From contig JAEWXF010000014.1 of assembly GCA_023396065.1 (NCBI GenBank), forward strand, positions 1 to 64,000: DNA of 64,000 bases, given 5' to 3'. Below, piece after piece: positions 41,652 through 49,633 of this stretch (the first letter of the stretch is position 1; each line of letters starts with the position of its first letter). The notes below the pieces were generated by a model that had not been told where the DNA came from, made no database searches, and saw only the letters and a program-made list of their open reading frames with translations. The position numbers and the translations under genes are program-made. The stretch comes from Methanobacteriota archaeon (GTDB taxonomy: Archaea; Halobacteriota; Methanomicrobia; Methanomicrobiales; Methanocorpusculaceae).

Positions 41652-42050
41652 TTAGATAATGATCGTTGCCATTGATCCGACCTTCGGGAACCGCTCGGCA
41701 ACTTCACGTGCGACCGGTCCTTTGATATCAGTACCACGCGGGTCACCGTTATCGTTCAGGAGGATCATTGCGTTTTCCTCAAAGGAGACTCTCAGACCAT
41801 TCGGACGGCGGAACTCCTTTTTCTGACGGACAACAACTGCTCTTACGAGTTTTCTTTTCATATCCGGAGTACCTTTCTTCACCGTAACAGTGGCAAGGTC
41901 TCCGAGACCCATCTTCGGCTGCCGGTTTTTCACACCGTGGTAACCGAAAACGGATACAATCTGTACAACACGGGCGCCCGTGTTGTCTGCACAAACCATT
42001 CTGGAGCCGGTCTGAAGTGCGCGCGGGATTTTGGACGTTAAGCCTCTCAT
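41652..42050 (-). CDS. rpl14: Ribosomal protein uL14
   Basis: 132 residues. GSRMVCADNTGARVVQIVSV and GDLATVTVKKGTPDMKRKLV, then RAVVVRQKKEFRRPNG and the ENAMILLNDNGDPRGTDIKG signature. Overlaps S17 by four bases. Confidence 0.96.
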   Translation of the reverse strand: MRGLTSKIPRALQTGSRMVCADNTGARVVQIVSVFGYHGVKNRQPKMGLGDLATVTVKKGTPDMKRKLVRAVVVRQKKEFRRPNGLRVSFEENAMILLNDNGDPRGTDIKGPVAREVAERFPKVGSMATIII

Positions 42051-42373
42051 GCCCGGGTCACCTCAACAACTACATATGAGGTTGTCTTGTTCAATGGTCT
42101 GCACTCTGCAATCTTGACCTCGTCGCCAATTCTGGCGTCAAGGCACGGAGCCATGTGTGCGTGGATTTTGGAACTGCGTTTTTCATATCTGTCATATTTC
42201 TTGACGAAATGAAGGTAGTTCCGTTCAACGACAACGGTCCCCTGCATGCGCTCACTCACGACCTTACCGGTAATCACCTGGCCGCGCACCGGTAAGCTGC
42301 CGTGGAATGGGCAGTTTACATCGTCACAGTCCTTTTCTGGGGCTGTGACATTTAAGCCGATATTTTTTGCCAT
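42047..42373 (-). CDS. rps17: Ribosomal protein uS17
   Basis: 108 residues from ATG 42373 (MAKNIGLNVTAPEKDCDD). Archaeal N-terminal extension with CDDVNCPFHGSLPVRGQV, then the S17 OB fold with GTVVVERNYLHFVKKYDRYE. ATG 42385 is possible, but GAGGG sits 5-9 bases ahead of 42373. Confidence 0.93.
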   Translation of the reverse strand: MAKNIGLNVTAPEKDCDDVNCPFHGSLPVRGQVITGKVVSERMQGTVVVERNYLHFVKKYDRYEKRSSKIHAHMAPCLDARIGDEVKIAECRPLNKTTSYVVVEVTRA

Positions 42374-42413
42374 ATTAACCCTCATTGTCTTACGCGCATA
42401 ACTCGCACGGGGC

Positions 42414-42683
42414 TTACGCCCTCGTCTTAACGCGTCGCGTTGGAGAAACAGACAAGCTGGAGCAGTCTATTATCACATCAACACTATCCGGGAGGGCCAC
42501 CCGGAGTAACATATATTGTTTCTGCACACACTTAATCCCTTCAGTCGTCCGGAGGGAAAAAGTGTTTTTCGTCTCATCGATGATGAGACCGGTTAACCCT
42601 TCCTGTGTTGTGTTGCGTGACTGCACCACAGTCGCTTTCAGTCCGATCAATTCATGACGGAGAATCGTCTGTGGTGTAATCAT
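42414..42683 (-). CDS. rnp1: Ribonuclease P protein component 1 (Rpp29/Pop4)
   Basis: 89 residues. Sm-like fold protein of archaeal RNase P. ILRHELIGLKATVVQSRNTT, then GLTGLIIDETKNTFSLRT is the usual pattern. Its place between L29 and S17 is standard in Euryarchaeota. No SUI1 gene accompanies it here, unlike several other archaea. Confidence 0.9.
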   Translation of the reverse strand: MITPQTILRHELIGLKATVVQSRNTTQEGLTGLIIDETKNTFSLRTTEGIKCVQKQYMLLRVALPDSVDVIIDCSSLSVSPTRRVKTRA

Positions 42684-42691
42684 AGACAGTA

Positions 42692-42892
42692 TTATGCCCG
42701 ACGCTTGGTCTGTTCGGTCTTGATACGTGCGATAGTTCTGCGAACTTCCCGGATCTTTCCGGGGTTTTCCGGTGCACCACCGGCGCTGACTTTTCCGTAC
42801 TGCTGAATTAACTCGTTTCTAAGCTTCTGCTCGTTTTCAACAAGTTCAGTATCGGAAAACTGGGCGACTTCCTTCGCTCTGAAGATTGCCAT
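42692..42892 (-). CDS. rpl29: Ribosomal protein uL29
   Basis: 66 residues forming a helical hairpin: AIFRAKEVAQFSDTELVENE and the C-terminal GKIREVRRTIARIKTEQTKR signature. Located between S3 and rnp1. Confidence 0.95.
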   Translation of the reverse strand: MAIFRAKEVAQFSDTELVENEQKLRNELIQQYGKVSAGGAPENPGKIREVRRTIARIKTEQTKRRA

Positions 42893-42897
42893 GATAC

Positions 42898-43599
42898 TCA
42901 GGCCTCCTCAACGAACTCAGGTTCGGTTTCAGGTTCCGCTGCAAGTTCTGCATCAAACTCTTCAAAGACGTCGGTCTCGACAACACGTGCCGGAGCCGGA
43001 TTTGCATCCGGACGGATTTCAAAGTGATCCGGAAGGACAGCTCCCGGCGGCACAATCTTAACCTGGACACCGATGATACCGAGTTTTTTGATGGCGGTTG
43101 CATAGCCGCTCTCAACGATGGATTCGGCAGGTTCACCAGAGTGCTTGATGTAGCCTTCGACGAACTTCTGCACACGTGCACGGGCACCGGTGAGCTTACC
43201 GGCCATGATAACTTCACAGCCAAGTGCTCCGGAATCCATGACACGGCGGATAACAGAGGATCCTGCCTTACGGAAGTACCATCCGCGTTCCAGTGCATTT
43301 GCAAGGCGCTCTGCCATGATCTGGGCATTGAGGTTCGGGTTTGCAACCTGCTGAACCTCAACCTGCGGAGACTCGATACCGTAGACGGAGGTCAGGTCGG
43401 TCGTGATCTGGCGAACCAGTCTGCCACCCTTTCCAATTACAATACCGGGTTTCTCTGCAAAGATCGTAACCTGAGTTCCCACCGGGGTCCGGACGATGTC
43501 CATTCCGCCATAGCCGGCACGCTTGAGTTCCTTGTTGAGGTACTGCTCAACACGGACCTTGCGGACACCGTCTGCGACAAATTTCTTTTCGATGGTCAT
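42898..43599 (-). CDS. rps3: Ribosomal protein uS3
   Basis: 233 residues. KH domain with VTIFAEKPGIVIGKGGRLVR and C-terminal domain with GALGCEVIMAGKLTGARARV. An acidic Glu/Ala/Pro tail (last ~30 residues) extends past the conserved core. mRNA-entry protein of the small subunit. Confidence 0.96.
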   Translation of the reverse strand: MTIEKKFVADGVRKVRVEQYLNKELKRAGYGGMDIVRTPVGTQVTIFAEKPGIVIGKGGRLVRQITTDLTSVYGIESPQVEVQQVANPNLNAQIMAERLANALERGWYFRKAGSSVIRRVMDSGALGCEVIMAGKLTGARARVQKFVEGYIKHSGEPAESIVESGYATAIKKLGIIGVQVKIVPPGAVLPDHFEIRPDANPAPARVVETDVFEEFDAELAAEPETEPEFVEEA

Positions 43600-43601
43600 A
43601 C

Positions 43602-44075
43602 TTACTGCACCTCGCGGAGGATTAACTCAATGTTCACGGTATCTCTGTGCTTCGGCGTTGCTCTGCCCATTGCACGGGGGAAAATTGCTTTCATGCACCG
43701 GCCTTTGTTTGCTGCGGCATGGACAATAACCATCTTTTCCGGAGCAAGACCTGCGTATTCAGCGTTCTTCTGTGCGGAACGGATCAGGCGGATATACTCA
43801 GCAGCTGCTTTGACCGGGTATCTTCCGGATGCAGTGCCAAACGTCTTACCGTTCAGGCTTTTCTGGTGGGCAACGTTGCGTGCATACCGGTGGAACGGAA
43901 CCGCTCTCTTGAGAGCAATTACCTGTTCAAGGTAGGCAACAGCATCGTCTGCCATCATGTTGCGGACAAGGTGGGCAATTTCCACTGCATGCTTCGGAGA
44001 GCATCCAAGTTCATTGGCCTTTGCACGGGCAATATTGTCACCGGTGAGTTTGTTGCTGTATTCTGTTCTTGCCAT
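43602..44075 (-). CDS. rpl22: Ribosomal protein uL22
   Basis: 157 residues from ATG 44075 (MARTEYSNKLTGDNIARAKA). Archaeal L22 with ELGCSPKHAVEIAHLVRNMM and the exit-tunnel loop region KNAEYAGLAPEKMVIVHAAA, then RCMKAIFPRAMGRATP. A GTG nine bases earlier is possible but overlaps the S19 stop without a binding site. Confidence 0.94.
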   Translation of the reverse strand: MARTEYSNKLTGDNIARAKANELGCSPKHAVEIAHLVRNMMADDAVAYLEQVIALKRAVPFHRYARNVAHQKSLNGKTFGTASGRYPVKAAAEYIRLIRSAQKNAEYAGLAPEKMVIVHAAANKGRCMKAIFPRAMGRATPKHRDTVNIELILREVQ

Positions 44076-44080
44076 GACAA

Positions 44081-44491
44081 TCACTTCAACGGGACATATT
44101 TACTCGACCGGGTTGCACCAATACCGGCGCTACCGTGGCTGACCTTCTTGCGCGTGAGGGCGAATTCACCAAAGTAGTGGAACACACCTTCAACCGGAAT
44201 CTCAACATTGACGAACTCTTTACCGGAGTAGATGGCAACGGTTTTGCCAACCATTTCCGGAAGGATGATCATAGAGCGGATGTGGGTTCTGACACCGTCA
44301 CCGGCTGCGATCTTCGTGCGAACGTCTTCTTCATCACGGGTAAACCCGCGAAGAACCTTACGGCGTGCACCGGTCGGCATAATCGGGAGAAGCTCGTCCA
44401 TGGACATGGCTTTGAGCTGCTCGATGTTATAGCCGTGGTAGGTATACTCCTCTCGCCGCTTTGGCATTCTCTTAGTAGTCTTCTTTGCCAT
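44081..44491 (-). CDS. rps19: Ribosomal protein uS19
   Basis: 136 residues. RTHIRSMIILPEMVGKTVAI and the C-terminal GEFALTRKKVSHGSAGIGAT, then RSSKYVPLK are typical. The N-terminal archaeal extension (EEYTYHGYNIEQLKAMSMDE) is present. Confidence 0.95.
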   Translation of the reverse strand: MAKKTTKRMPKRREEYTYHGYNIEQLKAMSMDELLPIMPTGARRKVLRGFTRDEEDVRTKIAAGDGVRTHIRSMIILPEMVGKTVAIYSGKEFVNVEIPVEGVFHYFGEFALTRKKVSHGSAGIGATRSSKYVPLK

Positions 44492-44497
44492 TTACGT

Positions 44498-45208
44498 TCA
44501 CCTCCGGCATCCGGTTCTCCGTGCTGCGACATGTCCGACTTTCTTACCGGCCGGAGTTCCGCGTGCAACAGTCTTTGGCTTACCCGGGTGCTGGTGTCCT
44601 CCACCACCGAACGGGTGGTCGATAACGTTCATTGCGACACCACGGACACGAGGCCAGCGGGTTGCCGAGGTCTTCATCTTGTGATACTGCTTTCCTGCTT
44701 TCAGGATTGGCTTGTCACCGCGTCCTCCACCGGCCACAAGACCGATGGTTGCGAGACAGTGTTCGTGGAACCACTTGGGTTTGCCGGACGGCATACGAAC
44801 GCCAACTTTTCCCTCGGACTTTCCGATAACGACTGCCTGAACGCCGCTTGCACGGACGAACTTGCCGCCGTCTCCCGGACGGGCTTCGATATTGCAGACT
44901 GACATACCTGTCGGGATTGCTGCGAGCGGAAGGGTGTTTCCGTTTTCGATGGATGCCTCAGGGCCCCATACGATCTCACGGCCGATTCCGACACCCTCAG
45001 TGATGAGGACATACTCTTTCTTGCCGTCGATCTTTACGACTGCAATCGGGGTGTGACGTGCCGGGTCGTGCTCGATGTCAACAACGGTTGCACGGACGGT
45101 TTCGGTTGCGGAACCGAAGTGTTTCAGTTCTGCTTTATACTGGTGGGATGGTGCGCGATAAGTCGGTCCACCTTTTCCACGTGCCTGTGTACTGATTCTG
45201 TGTCCCAT
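44498..45208 (-). CDS. rpl2: Ribosomal protein uL2
   Basis: 236 residues. Peptidyl-transferase-centre protein. RWPRVRGVAMNVIDHPFGGG, then GHQHPGKPKT is the L2 signature, and GPTYRAPSHQYKAELKHFGS the archaeal opening. Confidence 0.96.
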   Translation of the reverse strand: MGHRISTQARGKGGPTYRAPSHQYKAELKHFGSATETVRATVVDIEHDPARHTPIAVVKIDGKKEYVLITEGVGIGREIVWGPEASIENGNTLPLAAIPTGMSVCNIEARPGDGGKFVRASGVQAVVIGKSEGKVGVRMPSGKPKWFHEHCLATIGLVAGGGRGDKPILKAGKQYHKMKTSATRWPRVRGVAMNVIDHPFGGGGHQHPGKPKTVARGTPAGKKVGHVAARRTGCRR

Positions 45209-45219
45209 GTTGATTCACC

Positions 45220-45468
45220 TTACACAATTCCCAGCTGAGAGAGAATCTCTTCAGCAGCGTTTTTCTCTTCGAAGGTTATGACTGCCTTCTTGGCTCCCTT
45301 GGTGGTCATCATCGTGTTTACGGATGCGACTTTCTTCCCGAAATTCTTCTCCATGGATGCTTTGACGGATGCTTTGGTTGCATCTTTGCGAACGATGAAG
45401 GAGAGCTGGTTCGAGTTTTCAAGGAGAACCATTGCCTTTTCTGTAACAAGCGGGTGTGCGAGTGCCAT
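45220..45468 (-). CDS. rpl23: Ribosomal protein uL23
   Basis: 82 residues from ATG 45468 (MALAHPLVTEKAMVLLENSN). Exit-tunnel rim protein that docks SRP and SecY; VNTMMTTKGAKKAVITFEE is typical. ATG 45477 overlaps the L4 stop, but GGAGG lies only one base ahead of it and 10 bases ahead of 45468, so the inner ATG is preferred. Confidence 0.93.
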   Translation of the reverse strand: MALAHPLVTEKAMVLLENSNQLSFIVRKDATKASVKASMEKNFGKKVASVNTMMTTKGAKKAVITFEEKNAAEEILSQLGIV

Positions 45469-45473
45469 TATTT

Positions 45474-46217
45474 TCATGCCTCCCCGAGTTTCTTGACAGC
45501 GGCTTCAGTCCAGACAGTAAGTCTGCCTGCGTCGGTTCCCGGTGCAAGAATATTTGCATTCAGGGATGTTACCGGCACACAGTCAACACCTGCGAGATTT
45601 GCACCTGCAAGGAATTTGTCTGCAGTTACAATCAGGACGGATTTTGCCTGCTTGTATTTGCGTCCACGTGTCTTACCGCGACCAGCACGGATTGCACGGG
45701 AATCCTTTGCACGTTCAAGATCTGCACTAAGACCGAGGGCAATTAATGCCTTTCTGACTTCTGCAGTCTTTGCGAGTGATTCAAATGCATCCTCAACGAC
45801 AATTGCTGCGTCACCCTCGAACTTGTGACCGCGGGCGCGGACGAGTTCGGTGTTGATCGTTGCTGCAATTGCAGAGCGGATTGCCTTGGCTTTCTCTTTC
45901 TTGTTGATCTTTTCAACAAGGATCTTTTCTACTTTTGGTGCGTGTGCTGGGTGACCGCCTTTGGTCTGCGGGACTTTTGCACCACGGGATCCGTTCTTGA
46001 TACGCGGAATCTTGGACTCACCGCGCTTGGAACCCCAGCCTTCTGCAGAGGTACGCATACCTGCATACGGGTCAGCACCATACGGCTGGTACTGTTCACT
46101 CTGATATGCAAGGACAGCTCTCTTGATAAGGTCCGGGCGGTATGCTTCATCGAAGACTGCCGGAAGCTCGATTTCGTGGAGGACAGAACCGTTTATTGCT
46201 TTTACATTTGCTTTCAT
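45474..46217 (-). CDS. rpl4: Ribosomal protein uL4
   Basis: 247 residues, archaeal/eukaryotic L4e-type. The long tunnel-reaching loop includes GMRTSAEGWGSKRGESKIPR, then IKNGSRGAKVPQTKGGHPAH; AIRAGRGKTRGRKYKQAKSV is the C-domain signature. Between L3 and L23. Confidence 0.95.
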   Translation of the reverse strand: MKANVKAINGSVLHEIELPAVFDEAYRPDLIKRAVLAYQSEQYQPYGADPYAGMRTSAEGWGSKRGESKIPRIKNGSRGAKVPQTKGGHPAHAPKVEKILVEKINKKEKAKAIRSAIAATINTELVRARGHKFEGDAAIVVEDAFESLAKTAEVRKALIALGLSADLERAKDSRAIRAGRGKTRGRKYKQAKSVLIVTADKFLAGANLAGVDCVPVTSLNANILAPGTDAGRLTVWTEAAVKKLGEA

Positions 46218-46224
46218 CGGTTAT

Positions 46225-47226
46225 TCACCCCTGCTTGCTCTGGAGACTTACAAATTCAACAACCGGGGTCTGGACGGTCTGCTCACCCATGCGGGTTGCG
46301 GAGCGAATACGAACCAGGCGTTTTGCCGGGCCCGGGATGGAACCTTTAATCAGGACATAGTTGGTGCGGACAAGGCCGTAGTGGAGGAAGCCTCCTGCCG
46401 GGTTGATCTCATCCGGATTGTTGCCGAGTTTAATGATTCTCTTGTTGAACTCAGTACGCTGCTGGAATCCCATCTGACCGGGCATTGGAACCTGCCAGCG
46501 GACGTGGTGAGGATGCCATGGACCAAGGGTACCGATGTGTCTCTCTTTCTTTGTTCTGGCGTGCTTTCTCTTTCGGAGAGTGATACCGAATCTCTTGACG
46601 GCACCGTTGAATCCCTTACCTTTGGTGATACCGGTAATGTCAGCGAACTGACCCTCGGAGAGGAGGGTGTTCATATCAATGCTGGTACCAAGAATTGAGA
46701 GAGCATAGTCAAAGCGTTCCTGCGCATTTCCACCGGCAACACGGATTTCCATTAAATCGGGGACCTTTTTCGGGACACCGGTAACGGTTTCCGGCTGGGT
46801 GTACATCAGGACCATGACTTCAACGACATCGGCGATGCAAGCGTTGATTTTTTCGGTTGCGGCCGCTGCATTGTTGACCTTTGCCTTGGTGATTCTGCCG
46901 GAGAGTGCGGCTACGTCCTGTGCCCAAACCTCGGTAAGCGGGTGCTTGCCATAGGTGTCTTTGACATAGACACGGATTGCTGCAACGATCATCGGCGGAA
47001 TTTCAATGACGGTCACGGGGACCATGATCTCTTTGCCTTCGGTCGGACTCTTTTTGTGGTCATCGATCATGATGACGTGCGTCATACCTGCTTTATAGCC
47101 GGCAAAACCTTGAAGCATCGGCTGTCCAGTGTATTCAGGCCAGGATTGATACTTTGGTATAATACTCTTGGCCCGCTTACGGGGATAGAATGCGAGTGAA
47201 CCTGCACGCGGTCTCACTGTTCTCAT
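46225..47226 (-). CDS. rpl3: Ribosomal protein uL3
   Basis: 333 residues, first gene of the S10-spc superoperon in this genome segment. RPRAGSLAFYPRKRAKSIIP, then PMLQGFAGYKAGMTHVIMID at the N-terminus and ITKGKGFNGAVKRFGI with HARTKKERHIGTLGPWHPHH in the core. ATG 47226. A TATTTAA element lies about 20 bases upstream, and beyond it the structured 580-nt region. Confidence 0.96.
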   Translation of the reverse strand: MRTVRPRAGSLAFYPRKRAKSIIPKYQSWPEYTGQPMLQGFAGYKAGMTHVIMIDDHKKSPTEGKEIMVPVTVIEIPPMIVAAIRVYVKDTYGKHPLTEVWAQDVAALSGRITKAKVNNAAAATEKINACIADVVEVMVLMYTQPETVTGVPKKVPDLMEIRVAGGNAQERFDYALSILGTSIDMNTLLSEGQFADITGITKGKGFNGAVKRFGITLRKRKHARTKKERHIGTLGPWHPHHVRWQVPMPGQMGFQQRTEFNKRIIKLGNNPDEINPAGGFLHYGLVRTNYVLIKGSIPGPAKRLVRIRSATRMGEQTVQTPVVEFVSLQSKQG

Positions 47227-47252
47227 GTGTTAATCAGTCCTTAAATACTGTT

Positions 47253-47832
47253 CACGAACCCAAGCTTGGATTCGTGATTCTGCTGTGGTTGTCAATTAAA
47301 AACAACCGTTCTTTCACCGCCAGGCCTGCGAGAAGATCTCGCCTTCGACCGCGGGACTTAACTCTTGTCGGTCTCCGCACTCTGTGCAAAGCACAGATGC
47401 TTAGAAGACGGAAAGACGGGTAGCAATTGATCCGTTGAGGATATCCGCAAAAACGACAACGTCTTGTCTGTTTTAGTGGTTTATGCCCGAATAACGCACA
47501 GAAATGTGCGCGCCGCACAGTTGCGGCTTTCCAAGTCTCACGTAAGAGAACCTGACAGTTCACGCGCTCTTTGATTTGCACAAAGAATGGGCTCGTACAG
47601 AGACGTTCGCCCGGCGCGTTTCATCAGACCTATCTGAGGTCTTAATCCTTTGACGGAATTTGTCATCCTGCAAAGGGTTACACGATAATGAAAACAACGA
47701 CAGAATCTGCGTGTTTTCAAACCAACTGGATATCCACGATATAGTCCGTTCCAAATGAAACATTCAGAAGGACGGCAAGCCAGATGTCTGGCGAGCCACA
47801 GCAGCTATGCTGATATCAGCCTATGAAGGCTC
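47253..47832 (-). ncRNA. Large hairpin-dense region: structured leader of the L3 operon or free RNA
   Basis: No credible ORF, but many stems with short loops. Reading upward in coordinate: a 24-nt near-palindrome 47253-47276 (one mismatch); GGTTGT/ACAACC 47287-47307; GCGAGA/TCTCGC 47328-47342; CTGTGC/GCACAG 47382-47396 with outer GCA/TGC; CGCACA/TGTGCG 47495-47510; GCCGCA/TGCGGC 47512-47527. A three-way junction is closed by ACGCGC 47562-47567 and GCGCGT 47614-47619, with two internal hairpins. Then AGACCT/AGGTCT 47626-47642; TAATCCTTTG/CAAAGGGTTA 47643-47680; GCCAGA/TCTGGC 47779-47792; and GAGCC/GGCTC closing 47793-47832. The last stem ends exactly where the upstream TATA box predicts the transcript to begin. 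RNase P, SRP and rRNA signature sequences were looked for and not seen. Confidence 0.6.
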
Positions 47833-47852
47833 CTATATTATTGGAAAAGAAA

Positions 47853-47862
47853 GAATATAAAG
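47853..47862 (-). promoter_or_regulatory. TATA box in front of the structured region
   Basis: On the minus strand this is CTTTATATTC, centred about 25 bases before 47832, the outer base of the first stem. It lies in the short gap after tfx, so the structured RNA and probably the ribosomal superoperon start here. Confidence 0.6.
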
Positions 47863-47886
47863 ATAGTGGGCATTTCGAAAAATGAT

Positions 47887-48291
47887 TCAGCCGAAGTACA
47901 GATCGCCATCGGTATTCAGATACACGCGAATATCCTCACGGACATGACGTCCCTTAATTTTTTCCGGCATGTAGGAACTGATGCGGTTAATCAAAGCAAT
48001 GGTATCGTAACGGATTTTGATATTCAGAGGAGCGGCTGCTTTATAGATAATATGCGGAGCTTCCATCAGATCCGTTCCGGCGGAGAGAACACACAAGTCT
48101 GCAGCATCCAGCGTGTACAAAAATTCCAAGGTTTCCTTTGCCCGACGAATATTTTCATTCGCAGATTTTTCAATAGTGCATATGTTGGCTTTGGAAGTTC
48201 CAAGACGGTCGGCAATCTGCTGTTGAGTCATTCCCTGTTTGCGGAATCTGATAACTTCCTTCTGCCGATCGGTAAGGAGAGTATCTTTCAT
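47887..48291 (-). CDS. tfx: Tfx family DNA-binding protein
   Basis: 134 residues from ATG 48291 (MKDTLLTDRQKEVIRFRKQG). HTH with TQQQIADRLGTSKANICTIE at residues 22-41, followed by the C-terminal domain with EFLYTLDAADLCVLSAGTDL, as in Methanothermobacter Tfx, which binds the promoter of a formylmethanofuran dehydrogenase operon. Location next to mtd, the mcr/mtr region and mer suggests a regulator of methanogenesis genes; its targets here are not known. A TTTATAG element lies about 29 bases upstream of the ATG. Confidence 0.85.
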   Translation of the reverse strand: MKDTLLTDRQKEVIRFRKQGMTQQQIADRLGTSKANICTIEKSANENIRRAKETLEFLYTLDAADLCVLSAGTDLMEAPHIIYKAAAPLNIKIRYDTIALINRISSYMPEKIKGRHVREDIRVYLNTDGDLYFG

Positions 48292-48659
48292 GTGTATTAA
48301 TATAAGTCCATTAACTATAAACATATTTGGTTAAATCACTTTGAAAAAAAGAGACCGGTTTTAAAAAGAACCGGATATGAGATTTTGAAAAAACGGGAAA
48401 ATACGCGCATAAATATCGGGCTGAAAACGAAGGTTCCAGAGCATAATCCTGCAAATCGGGAAAGAATTTTGAGAAAGATAGACCATGAACAGGAAACATG
48501 CCTTATATGATCAGAGCAAAATCTCCCAAAAAAGGGGATGATTTTTTTCAAATTCAAAGGATATGCCGTATTTTGAGAAACAAAGGAAACAATTCACAAA
48601 CCTTATATTGCTTCTCGTCGATAATCTGATGTTCTCATTCAAAATGAGAGGTGTATAAT
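48292..48659. other. Divergent intergenic region between tfx and mtd
   Basis: 368 bases without a gene. It contains the tfx promoter (minus, TATA about 48317-48324), an AT-rich middle without recognisable structure, and the mtd promoter (plus, CTTATATTG at 48602-48610). A TCTCAT/ATGAGA hairpin (48633-48649) sits directly before the mtd ribosome binding site. Being divergent from mtd, it is a natural site for Tfx autoregulation (inference). Confidence 0.5.
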
Positions 48660-49502
48660 ATGGTAGTTAAGGTAGGAGTTGCAAAGCTCGGTAACATCGC
48701 ATCCGGTGTTATGGCAGAGCTTCTTTTAGATGAGCGTGCAGACCGTGAAGACATGATGACCTTCATGGCAACCTCCGGAACGAAACTGCAGAAGGAAGAT
48801 GTCGACCGTGTCGTCACCAACCTGAAAGCATGGCAGCCGGACTTCGCAATTGTTGTATCCCCGAACGGAGTTCTCGAGGGACCGACCGGTGCACGTGAAG
48901 ACCTTGCAGCAGCAGGTATCCCCACAATCGTCATTACTGATGATGTAACCACCAAGAAAGAGCAGTTTGCCGCACTGAAGGAATCCAAGTTCGGATACAT
49001 CATTGTGAAGGCAGACTCCATGATTGGTGCACGCCGTGAATTCCTCGACCCGATTGAGATGGCAGACTACAACGGTAACCTTGTGAAAGTCCTCGCAATC
49101 ACGGGTGCATTCCGCAAGCTCCAGACCGAGCTTGACAAAGTCATTGACCAGGTAAAGGCAGGAAAGAAGGGTGATGAGATTGTTCTCCCGAAGATTGTCC
49201 TGAACTCTGACAACTCCACCAAGGGCGAATTCAACAACCCATACGCACTTGCAAAGGCACGGGCAGCATATGAAGTTGCACAGGCTGTTGCAGGTGTCAA
49301 CGTGAAGGGCTGTTTCATGACCAAAGAGTGGACCGACTATGTCCCAATCGTTGCCTCAGCACATGAAATGATGCGTGTTGCAGCAATGCTCTGTGATGAA
49401 GCACGTGAGCTTGAGAAAGCAGGTGACTCTGTCATCCGCAAGCCACACAAGAAGACCGGTGAGATTGTCTCCAAGGTCGCACTGATCAGCAAACCTGAGT
49501 AA
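48660..49502 (+). CDS. mtd: F420-dependent methylene-H4MPT dehydrogenase
   Basis: 280 residues from ATG 48660 (MVVKVGVAKLGNIASGVM). Converts methenyl-H4MPT to methylene-H4MPT with reduced F420. Diagnostic are LLLDERADREDMM, IVVSPNGVLEGPTGARE, VKADSMIGARREFLDPIEMA, and YVPIVASAHEMMRVAAMLCD. GAGGTG at 48648-48653 is the ribosome binding site, which argues against the GTG at 48651. Followed by a long T-tract terminator. Confidence 0.96.
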   Translation: MVVKVGVAKLGNIASGVMAELLLDERADREDMMTFMATSGTKLQKEDVDRVVTNLKAWQPDFAIVVSPNGVLEGPTGAREDLAAAGIPTIVITDDVTTKKEQFAALKESKFGYIIVKADSMIGARREFLDPIEMADYNGNLVKVLAITGAFRKLQTELDKVIDQVKAGKKGDEIVLPKIVLNSDNSTKGEFNNPYALAKARAAYEVAQAVAGVNVKGCFMTKEWTDYVPIVASAHEMMRVAAMLCDEARELEKAGDSVIRKPHKKTGEIVSKVALISKPE

Positions 49503-49515
49503 AATAATTTCCAAA

Positions 49516-49534
49516 ATATTTTTTTTCTTTTTTA
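49516..49534 (+). terminator. Poly-T terminator of mtd
   Basis: AATATTTTTTTTCTTTTTT begins about 15 bases after the mtd stop. No hairpin; tract-type archaeal terminator. Confidence 0.6.
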
Positions 49535-49633
49535 AATCTGTTTCAGAGTACCCAGAAGAGACAGATACATTCTCTGAAAAAAGTCACGAAACGAAAGACT
49601 GAAAAAAATATGGATAAACCGGGATAACCCGAT

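Noticed and set aside
47252..47763. Minus-strand open frames in the structured region upstream of L3 (109, 67 and 60 codons)
   Set aside because: Arg/Cys/Leu-rich with no family pattern and no good ribosome binding sites; they read across many perfect hairpins, so RNA structure explains the region better.
47253..47832. RNase P RNA or SRP RNA in the structured region
   Set aside because: The invariant RNase P P4 sequences and the SRP helix 8 GGAAG-x-GAGCA motif could not be found on either strand.
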